Assembly (NCBI GenBank): GCA_964017065.1
Contig: OZ024784.1
Coordinates: forward strand, 5,189,152-5,253,151
Origin: Haliclona indistincta
Taxonomy: Eukaryota; Porifera; Demospongiae; Haplosclerida; Chalinidae
Reading direction: 5' to 3'
DNA: 64,000 nt
Position numbers and translations under genes: made by a program. Below the pieces are notes generated by a model. That model searched no databases and was not told the origin of the DNA. It was given only the letters and a program-made list of their open reading frames with translations. This document shows, in pieces, positions 52,618 through 64,000 of the stretch (the first letter of the stretch is position 1; every line of letters starts with the position of its first letter).

Positions 52618-52762
52618 CTTCACCGTTTATTAGAAACATGCACCTGGCCGGCCACGTGTGTGTTGCGTCATCACGTCAAGACGTAATACGTACGCATGCG
52701 TCTTCAAAAGTTTTTAAAATTCAAATTGGCGCGCGCGACTGGGAAATCGAAAACTGTCAAAA
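52618..52762. promoter_or_regulatory. Bidirectional spacer LRPPRC copy B / NEK2 with E2F- and CHR-like motifs
   Basis: Only 145 bp. Visible motifs: CACGTG E-box near 52652, CRE-like TGCGTCATCACGTCA near 52662, and TTGGCGCGC at 52726. Read on the minus strand the last becomes GGCGCGCCAATTTGAA, the spacing of CDE/CHR cell-cycle elements. Motif matches only. Confidence 0.4.
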
Positions 52763-54138
<1,376 letters not shown>

Positions 54139-54311
54139 CTGTAGTGTAGGACACCTCATAACAATTATTTTATTATCGCCATATATGGCATGATCATACT
54201 AATAAACACGTTATTCAAGGTCACCTTTAGCAAGACATTTACACTGCCAAGCTGTTGAACAACGAAACAAGGTACTGTCTTTTGTAGGGACTATACAAGT
54301 CCCGTTTTATT

Positions 54312-55124
54312 ATGTCTTCATTGCAGATGCTTGGAATCACGAGTTTCTTCTCGCTTCTTCACTACATCGAGGATAAATTCGACACTGATGCAGGTATTGC
54401 ATTTTTCCACCGCTTCTGGTACTTCAGCATTATCAACTCCGTCATCTACGCGCTGTTGCTGTACATTGGTACCCGTTGGATGAAGAACCGCAAACCGTAT
54501 GATCTGCGACGTCCCCTTGTGCTGTGGAATACAGGACTAGCTGTTTTTTCTGTGATTGCTTTCGTGAGATCGGAGTCCTTTGGTTTGGCTAAGAGAGCTT
54601 TGACAGAACCTTTAGAAGATGTGTCTTGCCATACGGATGTTTATTTGATACGATACCAAATTCTTTGGGGTTTTCTCTACACCTTATCCAAGCTAGTTGA
54701 ACTAGGAGATACTGCATTCATTGTTCTCCGAAAGACTCCGCTTAATTTTCTTCACTGGTACCACCACATCACAGTCATGTTTTATACCTGGTACTGCATT
54801 TCGCTGCGGCCTGCTTCTACACATGCCTTCATGTCGATGAACCTTTTTGTTCACTCTGTCATGTACTCCTACTATGCATTCAAGGCAGCTGGATTTCGTA
54901 TACCGTCCCACTTTGCACAATGCATTACTCTTTTGCAGTTATTGCAGATGGTTGGGGGAATGGCTGTCAATATTGCTGGTTATCGTGTATTGTCCAGAGG
55001 TGGAGATTGCCAATTTTCGTATGACTCGTTTGTAATTGGATTAGTTATTTATACTTCATACTTTATCTTGTTTGCCAACTTCTTCTATCACAGGTATCTG
55101 GCAAAAAAGACTAAGAAGGATTAA
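54312..55124 (+). CDS. ELOVL6-like fatty acid elongase 1
   Basis: Single coding exon, 270 residues. The first ATG is at 54312, but TCATTGCAG just before the ATG at 54327 could be a splice acceptor, in which case the protein starts MLGITSFF. Seven hydrophobic segments; the catalytic histidine box is NFLHWYHHITV (HxxHH), preceded by ELGDTAFIVLRKTP and followed by the SYYAFKAAG helix of the ELO family. The ending KTKKD fits a KxKxx ER-retrieval signal. Role: condensing enzyme of the ER elongation cycle (malonyl-CoA + acyl-CoA). First of four paralogues. Confidence 0.93.
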   Translation: MSSLQMLGITSFFSLLHYIEDKFDTDAGIAFFHRFWYFSIINSVIYALLLYIGTRWMKNRKPYDLRRPLVLWNTGLAVFSVIAFVRSESFGLAKRALTEPLEDVSCHTDVYLIRYQILWGFLYTLSKLVELGDTAFIVLRKTPLNFLHWYHHITVMFYTWYCISLRPASTHAFMSMNLFVHSVMYSYYAFKAAGFRIPSHFAQCITLLQLLQMVGGMAVNIAGYRVLSRGGDCQFSYDSFVIGLVIYTSYFILFANFFYHRYLAKKTKKD

Positions 55125-55302
55125 CCCCATTATTTTTTATTGAGTATGATGAATATTATTATTGGCTGGTGCCCACACATTTGTTGATAAATTTTGATAA
55201 ACATGGTCTGACTTTCTGTCGTGAATCTTACGTGCATGAGTCCACCATGCGTCCGAGTGTCTAAATAATGTTACGCGAGTGTATGTTAACTGATAAAGAA
55301 GT

Positions 55303-56094
55303 ATGGCTCTATCGCTCTCGCATATAGAAACGAGTTTTGACACAGTTGCAACTTTGCAATGGCAGAATCGATACTGGCACACTTCATGGATTGCTTCTAT
55401 AATTTACTTCGTAATCCTCTATTTCGGAACGAGGTGGATGAAGGATCGGGAGCCATATCGTTTGCGACTACCCTTGGTGCTGTGGAACATAGGATTGGCA
55501 GTGTTTTCCATTGTTGGATTTTGGAGAAGTGAGACCCCCGAGCTGGCAATGAGACTAGTGACGAAAGGTATCGAAGATGTTTCCTGCTATACCACATCAT
55601 TTGTGACGCCTAAGCGGTGTTTTTGGCTGTACCTATTCTCTCTTTCTAAAATTATCGAGCTTGGTGATACTGCTTTCATTGTTCTTCGCAAAACTCCACT
55701 GAATTTCCTCCACTGGTATCATCATATTACCGTACTCGTTTATTCATGGTATATCTTTACCTTCCAACCTGCATCAGGAGTAGTATTCCATTCTATGAAC
55801 TACGCCGTGCATAGTTTCATGTATTCCTACTATGCAGTAAAGGCAGCTGGTTATCGTGTGCCATCACAGCTTGCCATGGTGATCACCATCTTGCAGATGC
55901 TACAGATGATTGGCGGAATAGTTTTTAATGTCACTGCATTCAATGTTCTTCAAAGAGGAGAGGAATGCCAATTTTCTTACCAACTCTTTGTTTTAGGAAT
56001 GATAATTTACATGTCTTACTTGGCGCTGTTTGGAAATTTTTTCTATCAGCGATACTTTGTTAGCAAAAAGACTGGTCATTCTAAACAACAATAA
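55303..56094 (+). CDS. ELOVL6-like fatty acid elongase 2
   Basis: Intronless, 263 residues, starting MALSLSHIETSFDTV. Has KIIELGDTAFIVLRKTPLNF and LHWYHHITVLV, and the SMNYAVHSFMYSYYAVKAAG segment. Closest to copy 3: the stretch GYRVPSQLAMVITILQ is identical in both, and the DNA there (55838-55905 against 57520-57588) is nearly the same, which suggests recent duplication or conversion. Ends KKTGHSKQQ, a weaker ER signal than copy 1. Same ER condensing role by family. Confidence 0.93.
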   Translation: MALSLSHIETSFDTVATLQWQNRYWHTSWIASIIYFVILYFGTRWMKDREPYRLRLPLVLWNIGLAVFSIVGFWRSETPELAMRLVTKGIEDVSCYTTSFVTPKRCFWLYLFSLSKIIELGDTAFIVLRKTPLNFLHWYHHITVLVYSWYIFTFQPASGVVFHSMNYAVHSFMYSYYAVKAAGYRVPSQLAMVITILQMLQMIGGIVFNVTAFNVLQRGEECQFSYQLFVLGMIIYMSYLALFGNFFYQRYFVSKKTGHSKQQ

Positions 56095-56981
56095 GGAACT
56101 TGATAAAGCATTATAAAATATACTATCTATAATAATTGATTTCGGTATGCAACACTGTTGTTAATAAACCAGCTGTTAATACTACATTGTGCTACTGCAC
56201 TCACATTTCGCATGCATAGCACGTGACGCAAGCAGGGACTAAGTTGGTGAAAATAAATTATTATACAACCTGCGGCAATGGCGCGGTGTATGTCTTCATA
56301 CTCTAGTATGTAATAAAATTTGTCTGTGGATATTATTGCATGCTTGACTTGGCAGCTAGCAGTGTGCACTCCTCTTGACAGAACTCATGAAGCTGAGGGA
56401 TCGTTTTGAGGTTATTGGTGATGTTAGAGGCTAAGCTTTTGTATCACGTGACACACTGAGGAGCTAGTGCAGATCACAGCTTCGTCCCTGGGCTGCACCC
56501 ACCTTCATCGGACGAGGCTAGGGCAGATCAGAGTTCTATGGTGCAGATCCCCATGCAGGTGCCCACCTGCTGGACCTGTTCAAAAATTTTAGTCCCTTCT
56601 ACAAAAGAATGTAATTAACTAAACTGGATTAACTATCAACTTTTCCGATTGTAGCTTCTAAAGATGAAAATTGAAAATCCAACTTTATGAACAAGTCACA
56701 AACAATGAAAATGCTTTGTTTTCTATTTTCAATGGCTACCCGACTGGGTTGCCACAAGGATGGACCAACAGTACACAGACCCCAAGGACATGCAGGAAGA
56801 AGTTTGGTGCTTTTATCCAACTTTCTTTTATGGGCGGGGCTGAGCTTACGCGCGTGTGGACATCGTGGGTGGCTCGTGGCCAGGGATAAAATACATACTA
56901 CATGTACAGTATTAGTATGTATTATCCGTGCTCGTGGCCTAGGCTGAATCGGCTGGTAATGGTATTGCTGCTGTCACAAAA
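56095..56981. other. Spacer between elongase 2 and 3
   Basis: About 890 bp without a supported gene. It holds the 3' UTR of copy 2 and the promoter of copy 3. A small palindromic CATACTA…TAGTATG lies near 56893-56921. Short open frames have no recognisable domain. Confidence 0.5.
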
Positions 56982-57752
56982 ATGGAATACTTCGAGAACT
57001 ACATAGAAACCCACTATTCGACGCTCAGTGGTTTGAAGTGGCTTGATCAGCACTGGTATATCTCTTGGGCATGCTCTTTCGTTTATTTAGTACTTCTCTA
57101 TTTCGGCACAAAATGTATGAAGCATCGAAAAGCGTACAATCTTCGTCAGCCCCTTCTAATGTGGAACATGGGTTTGGCAATTTTTTCTATAGCAGCATTC
57201 TGGAGAAGTGAAGTTCCTGAGGTAGCAAGAAAGCTATTTGCTGAAGGGATCGAAGAAGTTTCCTGTCGTTCTACTAGCTTTGAGAATCCAAGACATCTAG
57301 TTTGGATATTCCTTTTCACCTTTTTCAAGGTGATTGAACTAGGTGACACTGCTTTCATTGTACTTCGAAAAACCCCACTTAACTTTCTCCATTGGTATCA
57401 TCACATAACTGTCTTGGTCTTCAGCTGGTATATGGTGCCACAACGACCAGCTTCTGCGGTTATGTTTCTTGCGATGAATTCTGCTGTACACAGCATCATG
57501 TATTCTTATTATGCAGTGAAGGCAGCTGGTTATCGTGTGCCATCACAGCTTGCCATGGTCATCACCATCTTGCAGATACTACAGATGATTGGAGGAATGG
57601 CTTTCAATATCACTGCATTTTATGTCCTTCAAAGAGGAGAGAATTGCCAATTTTCTTACCGACTATTCGTATACGGAATGATCATCTACACCTCATACCT
57701 AATCTTGTTTGGGAACTTTTTCTATCGGCGCTACATTAGTCAACGAAATTAG
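56982..57752 (+). CDS. ELOVL6-like fatty acid elongase 3
   Basis: Intronless, 256 residues, starting MEYFENYIETHYSTL. Carries KVIELGDTAFIVLRKTP, the catalytic LHWYHHITVLV box, and the C-terminal helix ending NFFYRRYISQRN, without a dilysine signal. Protein and DNA similarity to copy 2 is highest in the central and 3' thirds and lower at the N-terminus. Seven membrane segments as in the family. Confidence 0.93.
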   Translation: MEYFENYIETHYSTLSGLKWLDQHWYISWACSFVYLVLLYFGTKCMKHRKAYNLRQPLLMWNMGLAIFSIAAFWRSEVPEVARKLFAEGIEEVSCRSTSFENPRHLVWIFLFTFFKVIELGDTAFIVLRKTPLNFLHWYHHITVLVFSWYMVPQRPASAVMFLAMNSAVHSIMYSYYAVKAAGYRVPSQLAMVITILQILQMIGGMAFNITAFYVLQRGENCQFSYRLFVYGMIIYTSYLILFGNFFYRRYISQRN

Positions 57753-57921
57753 CTATTGATTATTACTATCCAAACATAACCTTTTGATTTTTACCATCTA
57801 TAGATATGCTGCTATGATTTGCTATGCTATGCTATGATTAAGATTTATAGACATGCTATGATTAACATTATTTTTTGGGTCATCTTATTATTAAACTGTA
57901 ACTAATAAAGTGTGCAAACTG

Positions 57922-59409
57922 TTATGAGTTCTGTTGAGCCATGTCTTTTAGTTGGCTTATCAATGATCCAACTTTTTCCAAATCTGTTTCTGAAGGACTT
58001 GTGGTGGATGATACTAGTTTGGTAGCCTTGTTCAAGTAGACTTGACCCTACACAATAATAATAATAGTACAGTTTTATGTTCAGAGTTGTAGCCCACCTG
58101 GTCATAATTCTGTACAACACATTGCAACAAAGCCACAGTGTAATACACTTTTAATGTGAGCGTGGAAGAAGGAGAAAAGGAATAGATTCCTCTCAAATCT
58201 TCGATTCCCTTTAAGTCATGAAGTGCCTCTACTTGTTCAGACACACCTGCAAGTGTGTGGATTAGTTGCATAGTTGTGTTTGTGACATACCAAGCGACGG
58301 GGCAGTGTCAAGTGGTCTAAGAGATCCTGGCAACCTGACAGATGAAGGCTTCTTATCGATAGCTTTCTCGATCTCACCAACAATCCTTTCCAAATGATTC
58401 ATCCAAATGTTAACAACCTAATGTGTACTACATGATAATGCATACAGTATTCATTCCAAACTCACTCACCTGTTCCATAAATGAGAGAGCTACAACAGGC
58501 TTTCCCTCTTTTAGAAATACAGTTCCCATGTGGTAGAGACCTCCAGCAGTCTGTATAGCTGACGGCCCATGTGCAATACTAGACTGATAAATCTGCAGCA
58601 TTATTGTAGCATAAAAATTATTTTTATGGGTTCTAAAATCAATTACATCTTCCGCCAAATGTTTTCTAGCCTCCTGATAGTGACCTTTGGCAAGCTCTAG
58701 AAGTCCCAGATTACGAAATAGTTGAGAGCGAAGAGAGGGAGAGCAGTCTGGGGCTTTCAAGACAGCCCATTGTGCTTGAGAGAGATACTGCTCAGCTTCT
58801 CGGATTTGCTTGAGTCCTAGTATTGATAATAATAGTTTATATTGAATGATCTTATCTGGTGTGACATACCAATTGCACTTTGAGCTAACACAAGCAAGGC
58901 AGGAGTGAGGCCCAAATGGGTTGGTCCATGGATTTCTGATAGTAGCTTAAGGGCAAGCAAAGATGGAGCAAATGCTTTTTTATGCTCTCCATCATACAAA
59001 TGTCTTCTACTCTCTGTCAATGCAACATTAACAATGTGTTCCTGTATTGCATGTGGTAATCGATTGAAGGTAAAAAAAAAAAATTACTTTTCTCAGTAAC
59101 TGTTGATGAATTCTGTGTTTTCGTTCTGCATCAGAGTTTACATGAGTGAGAGGAGCTCTCAATACTCCGATTAAATCACAGACTTGTTCGTGTATTGATT
59201 CCCAATCTGCTTCTTGATGATCAAGACAGCTAAAGTCAAAGAGCTGGAGTATTATTATTTCAACTACCAGTCTACTAGTATCTTAGCTAATAAACTCACC
59301 AGTAGTACGTGACTCTACAATGTGTACATTGAAGATAGGCTGGTTTTTGACACAGGTGACAAAGTAACTTAGTGCCCTTAGGGTTTGCAAGGGGGTTCAC
59401 TATCGCCAT
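57922..59409 (-). CDS. ZMYND12: ZMYND12-like MYND-TPR protein
   Basis: Several exons with short introns. The ATG at 59409 gives MAIVNPLANPKGTKLLCHLCQKPAYLQC…C, a MYND zinc finger completed in exon 2 by LDHQEADWESIHEQVC. TPR helices follow; EQYLSQAQWAVLKAPDCSP…LFRNLGLLELAKGHYQEARKHLAED matches ZMYND12 over the same order of residues. It ends QLKDMAQQNS at 57922. Known role in animals: axonemal/dynein-associated protein of motile cilia and sperm flagella. It interrupts the elongase array on the opposite strand, 169 bp from the convergent copy 3 and 150 bp from the divergent copy 4. Confidence 0.88.
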
Positions 59410-59559
59410 GATGTTTGTTGTCGTTACTAGGATACGTTCCGTGTTACTGATCAGTAAAACTACGGACACTGTAATAAAAATAAGGTGACCTTGCCAAAAT
59501 CATTAATTTCGCAGTGCAGCTCAGCTAGACCTGGAATTGTAACTCGAAGCAAGAGCAAA

Positions 59560-60468
59560 ATGCCAAATGTAGAATTTCTGGGCATTGTTGGCTCGGTAAG
59601 TTTATTTAAATGACTCCATTATACTGGTCTTTGCTTGTTTTAACAGGTAGAGCTAGAGAAAGACATTATGGGATCACTAGTACTGCCTGAAATTCCTGCA
59701 ATTGGGTACATTGAGTCGAAATTCGACATTGAAAGGTGTCTGGGTTACATGCGCGATCGATGGCACCTCTCCATCTACTACTGTGTCATCTACCTGGCTA
59801 TCATATTTGCTGGCCAGAGATGGATGAACACTCGCAAGGCGTTTGACCTTCGTAAGGCTTTGTTTCTGTGGAATGTTGGGCTGGCTGCATTCTCTATCAT
59901 TGGAACACTGTCAGTAGTTCCGAACCTTCTCGATCGAATATTCAGCAGGGGGCTTGTGAATTCTTGTTGTAGGACTGATGCACTAAGGGATCCACATCTT
60001 GCAGCATGGGCATTTCTATTTGCCTTTTCTAAAATTTTTGAATTAGGCGACACTTTATTTATAGTTCTTCGAAAAAGTCCACTCTCTTTTCTTCACTGGT
60101 ATCACCATATCACTGTTTTTGTGTACACCTGGTATGGACTAGCTAATGGCAGTGCAATCGGACATTGGTTTTCATCCATGAATTTCACTGTTCACAGTGT
60201 CATGTACACCTACTATGCAATGAAGGCACTGGGCTGGCATGTTCCTAAGCGTGTAGCTCTTATAATAACTGTTATGCAGATCTCTCAGATGTTTGGAGGA
60301 CTGATCGTTATTCTAACTGCCTGGTACTCTAAAAACCAAGGACTACCTTGTGAGATGTATCACGGTGTTGTCTATTTTGGATTGGGTATCTATGCGTCGT
60401 ATGCTATCCTGTTTATTCGATTCTTTCTTGAACGATATTGCAGTACTCCGACCAAGAAGGCAGAGTGA
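59560..60468 (+). CDS. ELOVL6-like fatty acid elongase 4
   Basis: The main exon 59647-60468 has an in-frame ATG at 59668, but an upstream exon 59560-59595 (MPNVEFLGIVGS) splices in phase through GTAAGT…TTTTAACAG and extends the protein to 285 residues, so I include it. Motifs: KIFELGDTLFIVLRKSPLSF, LHWYHHITVFV, SVMYTYYAMKALG. The ending TKKAE is a KKxx ER-retrieval signal. It is the most diverged of the four copies and the only one with a visible coding intron. Confidence 0.9.
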
Positions 60469-60646
60469 TGCAAGATGATAGCATTATTTTTCTAGGTATA
60501 ATTACCAAAATTTAATTATGCAAGAACAAAGCTATTTATGTTTGCATTGCTGAATATTATTTTTTACGAAGTACAAGCCCTCGTAATTAAAATTATATTA
60601 GTTCCACGCCCACTCTGAAGCACGTGTCACACTACAGCAAGAAATC

Positions 60647-63153
60647 ATGAAGGACTATTTCTCCTTTTCCGCTGATGGAGAGCTCCTTGCAGCTGCCGGT
60701 GGTTCAGGAGAAGTAAAAATATGGCAAACAATCAACGGCGCTCTCCACCTTCAAATGGCATCGTCAAAATGGTCGACGATTCTTTGTCTTGTGTGGAGCA
60801 TGGCAGTAAGTTGTGATCAGTGTCACCAGCCATCCTTCTTTTACCAGATGCAGGGATCTCGTAAAAGGAAGAAACGATCAAGCAGCGTGTCCCGTCGATT
60901 GTTAGCAATCGGAGGTAGCCACGGGATCACAGTGTGGGATGTTGGGAAGAACGAGGAAGTCCAAGAACTGGTCGGTGCTCAGCTTGTTACAACAAATTAT
61001 TATACTTTGCAATGCAGTCTATCTCTGGTAGTAATGTTGTTAGTCTTGCCTGGGGTGGTGACAGTATATTTGCAGCTGACGGCACCTCTCGTGTCATTGC
61101 TTGGGACACAGCTACTTCTGAGTATACCAGGTATTCGCTACCTCAATCTAATATTACCCCTCTCACTATCTACCAGGTGGAAGGTAGACAAACAAGGTGC
61201 CACATGTGTGTCCTGTAATGCACAAGGAGACCTGTTGCTAACAGCCGGTAGATCAGTCAAGCTTTGGAATGCTGTTGACCAGACTGTAATTAAGGTGCTC
61301 TTTCTGGCTCTCTTCTCACCAAAATGATGTTGATTTGTGCACAGAAATTTTCATCAGGCCACACATCCGATGTATATCAACTAGTGTGGGCAGGTCCTTC
61401 TAGATTTCTGTCAGCTGCGGTGCAAGACAGGACCATTAACCTAATGTATGCATGGTTTATGTGCTTGCTCTTTCTCTAATTTATAGCTACTTATTAGGAG
61501 CACAGAGGATTGTCGAGTTCTATCGCTCGTTTGTGAGGCTGAAGTAAAGCATGTGGATGTGATGCTTACTAATGATCAGCAGGTAATGATTCTAATGTTC
61601 ACAGTGTATTATTGTTGCTGTTGTGTTAGATACGTGTTGCAACAGTGTGTTCAGAAGGTATAGTTCATTTCTTCACCGTCGACTCGTCAGATGAAGACAA
61701 GGATGGTCCAGTCTTGCCCATCACCACTATCCAGCTTGCTAGTGCATCAGATGTAACTGGCTATAATACAAATTGATAGTACAGTCACAAATTCTTTCTT
61801 TTAGACCCCCAAGCCACTTCCAGTCCTTGCTGCCAAAGTCACAGATAACTCAGTTTTACTGGCACATACATCCACCATCAAACCTGTGTTTGAGTCCCTT
61901 GTAAGTCTACATGCACTGCTACACTAAAATTTAATAGTCTTTTTTTAAGGATTTTAATCAAGAGGAAAGAATATGCCTTGAAAGAGAAGTACCTACTGGC
62001 TTTCTTTTAGCAAAGCGTGCAGAGAAAACTGTTGGCAGTTCTTCACACCAAGATGCCAACAATAAAGCTGTGACTATTTTGGGGCCTGGCAACATGTCCC
62101 TGCCACAGGCTAGGGAAGGAGAAGAGACTCCGATGAGTGAACGACTAAAGGCATTGCAAATTTCTAAGAAGGATAAAAGGTTTTTTTTCAAAATACAATT
62201 CTGTTTACTGATTGTCTCGTTACAGACCACCTTATCAGAAAGCAACTGCAGAATCGTTGTCTGCCATGTTAATCCAAGCAATCCAAAGTGGAGACAAACA
62301 GCTACTAGAAAGAGTACTTAACGTCCAGAAAGACAACCTAATTACTGGCACTGTGAACAACCTATCAATGAACACCATTGTGCCTTTTTTGAGGACGGTA
62401 AGAAGAAGGCCTTTGACAGTACCTAAACTATATTGTTTCTGACTCTCAGCTTATGGAACAACTGCAGACACGTCCAGCACGGAGTCTTGAGCTAATTGTC
62501 TGGCTAAAAGCTGTACTGGTCTCACACACTGCTTACCTGATGACAGTTAGAGAAATAGTATTGTATTATGCTCAATGAAATCACTCATCTTTGTTAGGTC
62601 CCTCACCTACTTGACTCACTCAGTGCTCTGTATCAGACTGTAGATGCTAGAGTTGCCATGTTTGGATCACTCTGCAAACTGCAAGGAAAACTCGATCTTC
62701 TTATAGCACAGGTACTCTTGCGTATTGCATGACAAGGTGTGAGACACTTTTCCAAACAGGTATCATCACAAAGTGATGAAAATGGTCTGCTGGCGGCAAG
62801 ACAATTTCTGAACACACCCCTTCTGACAATAACAGCTGGAGGTATGTACTGTCAGCAGAGGTCACTAGCACAGGAAACTTATCATAACATCACACTATTT
62901 GTCAGCTGGTGTATGTGGTGGTGTGTTTGTACAGACTCATACTAATATTTCCATTCCTGCTGTGAAATCTTGTCATCTGTTGTAGAGTCTGTTTTTACGG
63001 AAGAGTCAGATGAGGATCTGTTCAGCAGTGACGAGGTGAGTGTACAATCACTCACTGTGCTATTGTTACTATTGCATTCAGAATGACGAAGAAAATGAAG
63101 ATGAACAGATAAGTGAGGAAGAGGAAGATGAGGACATGGACATACAAACATGA
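60647..63153 (+). CDS. WDR43: WDR43/UTP5-like ribosome biogenesis protein
   Basis: About fifteen exons. The N-terminal half is a WD40 propeller starting FSFSADGELLAAAGGSGEVKIW, followed by RRLLAIGGSHGITVWD, VVSLAWGGDSIFAADG, GDLLLTAGRSVKLWN and GHTSDVYQLVWAG. The C-terminal half is the helical UTP12-type domain (MLIQAIQSGDKQLLERVL…TIVPFLRTLMEQLQTRP…WLKAVLVPHLLDSL). The tail is acidic (EESDEDLFSSDE, EEEDEDMDIQT). This is the WDR43 (yeast Utp5) plan. Role: t-UTP subcomplex of the small-subunit processome, coupling rDNA transcription to pre-18S processing in the nucleolus. Exon 2 ends at a less usual GTCGGT donor near 60969. Confidence 0.9.
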
Positions 63154-63261
63154 ATTTTGATACTCTAGCACAATTTATTTTATTGATAGGTGAATCAAAA
63201 TAATTATTTTGGACACCATTACACTCATGATAAAAACAAAATAACTTACTAATAATTATTT

Positions 63262-63780
63262 ATATGAAATACTGTGATTGATGAGTCAGATGAGGATCTG
63301 TTCAGCAGTGATGATCACTCACTGTGCTATTGTGTACTGATCAAGACGAACAGATAAGTGAGGATTGCATAGCTTACAGTTAATTTGTCCTTTGCTAAAA
63401 CTTAAAAATTCTTCTGTTATTGTTATCTGGAATACTTTGCCTAGTGTTATTGTACATTCAGCTTCATTGTTATCCTAATTTGTTTCTTTGTTTTATCATT
63501 ATTATTATTCTTTTATTATTTTTTCTACCTTTGTTATTTTTCTTTTAGGCGTCCCTTAAAATTAACTCTAGCTATTGGGACTACCTCACTGTACTGTATT
63601 GGTCAGTGTAAATTAACAAAAAATGAAGATGAGGACGGCTGGATGAGGACATGGACATACAAATTTGATAGTCTATAGATAGGTGAATTTTGGGCACCAT
63701 TACACTCATGATAAAAAATGAGGTAACTTAAAAAAAACACTAAAACCTGCTAATTTTATATGAAATACTGTGATTGTGGT
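63262..63780 (+). pseudogene. Duplicated relic of the WDR43 3' end
   Basis: GAGTCAGATGAGGATCTGTTCAGCAG at ~63284 repeats the acidic exon at ~63003, and ACAGATAAGTGAGGA at ~63350 repeats the last exon. GATGAGGACATGGACATACAAA at ~63640 and the downstream CACCATTACACTCATGATAAAAA and TATGAAATACTGTGATTG repeat the 3' UTR at 63210-63280. The frame is broken, so this is a decayed tandem copy about 0.5 kb long. Confidence 0.8.
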
Positions 63781-64000
63781 GAGGAGGCAGAGCAGTCTGC
63801 TGTTTGTTTATTTGTCTACATGGACAAAGTCGGTTGAATTGTTGGTGACTTCCTGAAGATGAAAAAGAAACATTTACCATAGCCCAACATTCAAATGCTC
63901 TGCACCCACTAACCGGGACAACTCAGCAGTCCTAAATTTCCATTAATAGCACAGCTGTTCTTTGTGAGGTTTAGTGATGATACCAGTTGTTCAGTGTATG
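63781..64000. other. Window end, nothing assigned
   Basis: No exon or repeat can be supported in the last ~220 bp. Confidence 0.4.

Noticed and set aside
57392..57739. 115-codon ORF overlapping elongase 3
   Set aside because: Out-of-frame shadow of the elongase coding exon.
62500..62600. Possible C/D snoRNA in a WDR43 intron (CTGATGA near 62537)
   Set aside because: No proper C/D box pair with terminal stem could be found.

Overview
The window is nuclear DNA from an early-branching animal, most likely a demosponge. The evidence is a set of metazoan genes (AKT, an IRS/DOK-type PH-PTB docking protein, FADD, RNF146, LRPPRC, ZMYND12) together with compact AT-rich DNA, coding genes almost back to back and many introns of only about 45-60 bp. 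Several GABA-B-type receptor copies side by side also fit sponges. The phylum is an inference; no organelle, bacterial or viral genes are seen.

Layout: 1-7.7 kb holds two GABA-B-like class C receptors (the first cut by the window edge) and a decayed third copy. 7.8-13.3 kb is a head-to-head pair of CYP46A-like P450 genes with the same exon plan and patches of near identity. 13.4-15.5 kb: VTI1A-like SNARE and GTF2H5. 16.5-21.6 kb: IRS/DOK-like adaptor. 21.7-24.4 kb: an unrecognised secreted Cys-rich protein. 24.6-26.9 kb: FADD facing a gene with three death-fold units. 27.1-36 kb: ETAA1-like gene, ADH5, PAPS synthase, RNF146. 36.1-39.7 kb: a protein joining a RING finger, a TKL kinase, a polyproline run and beta-thymosin-like repeats. 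40-44.2 kb: AKT. 44.5-52.6 kb: tandem LRPPRC-like genes sharing one converted exon. 52.8-54.1 kb: NEK2. 54.3-60.5 kb: four ELOVL6-like elongases with ZMYND12 inserted on the other strand. 60.6-63.2 kb: WDR43/UTP5 and a duplicated relic of its 3' end.

The genes alternate strand strictly: eight head-to-head pairs are separated by about 145-780 bp, and convergent neighbours by about 110-300 bp. Non-coding content is limited to two intronic minisatellites, two hAT-like MITEs, one pogo/mariner-like MITE, some hairpins and short spacers. The strongest candidate for something undescribed is the RING-kinase-thymosin protein. The local gene-conversion patchworks and the divergent death-domain pair come next.
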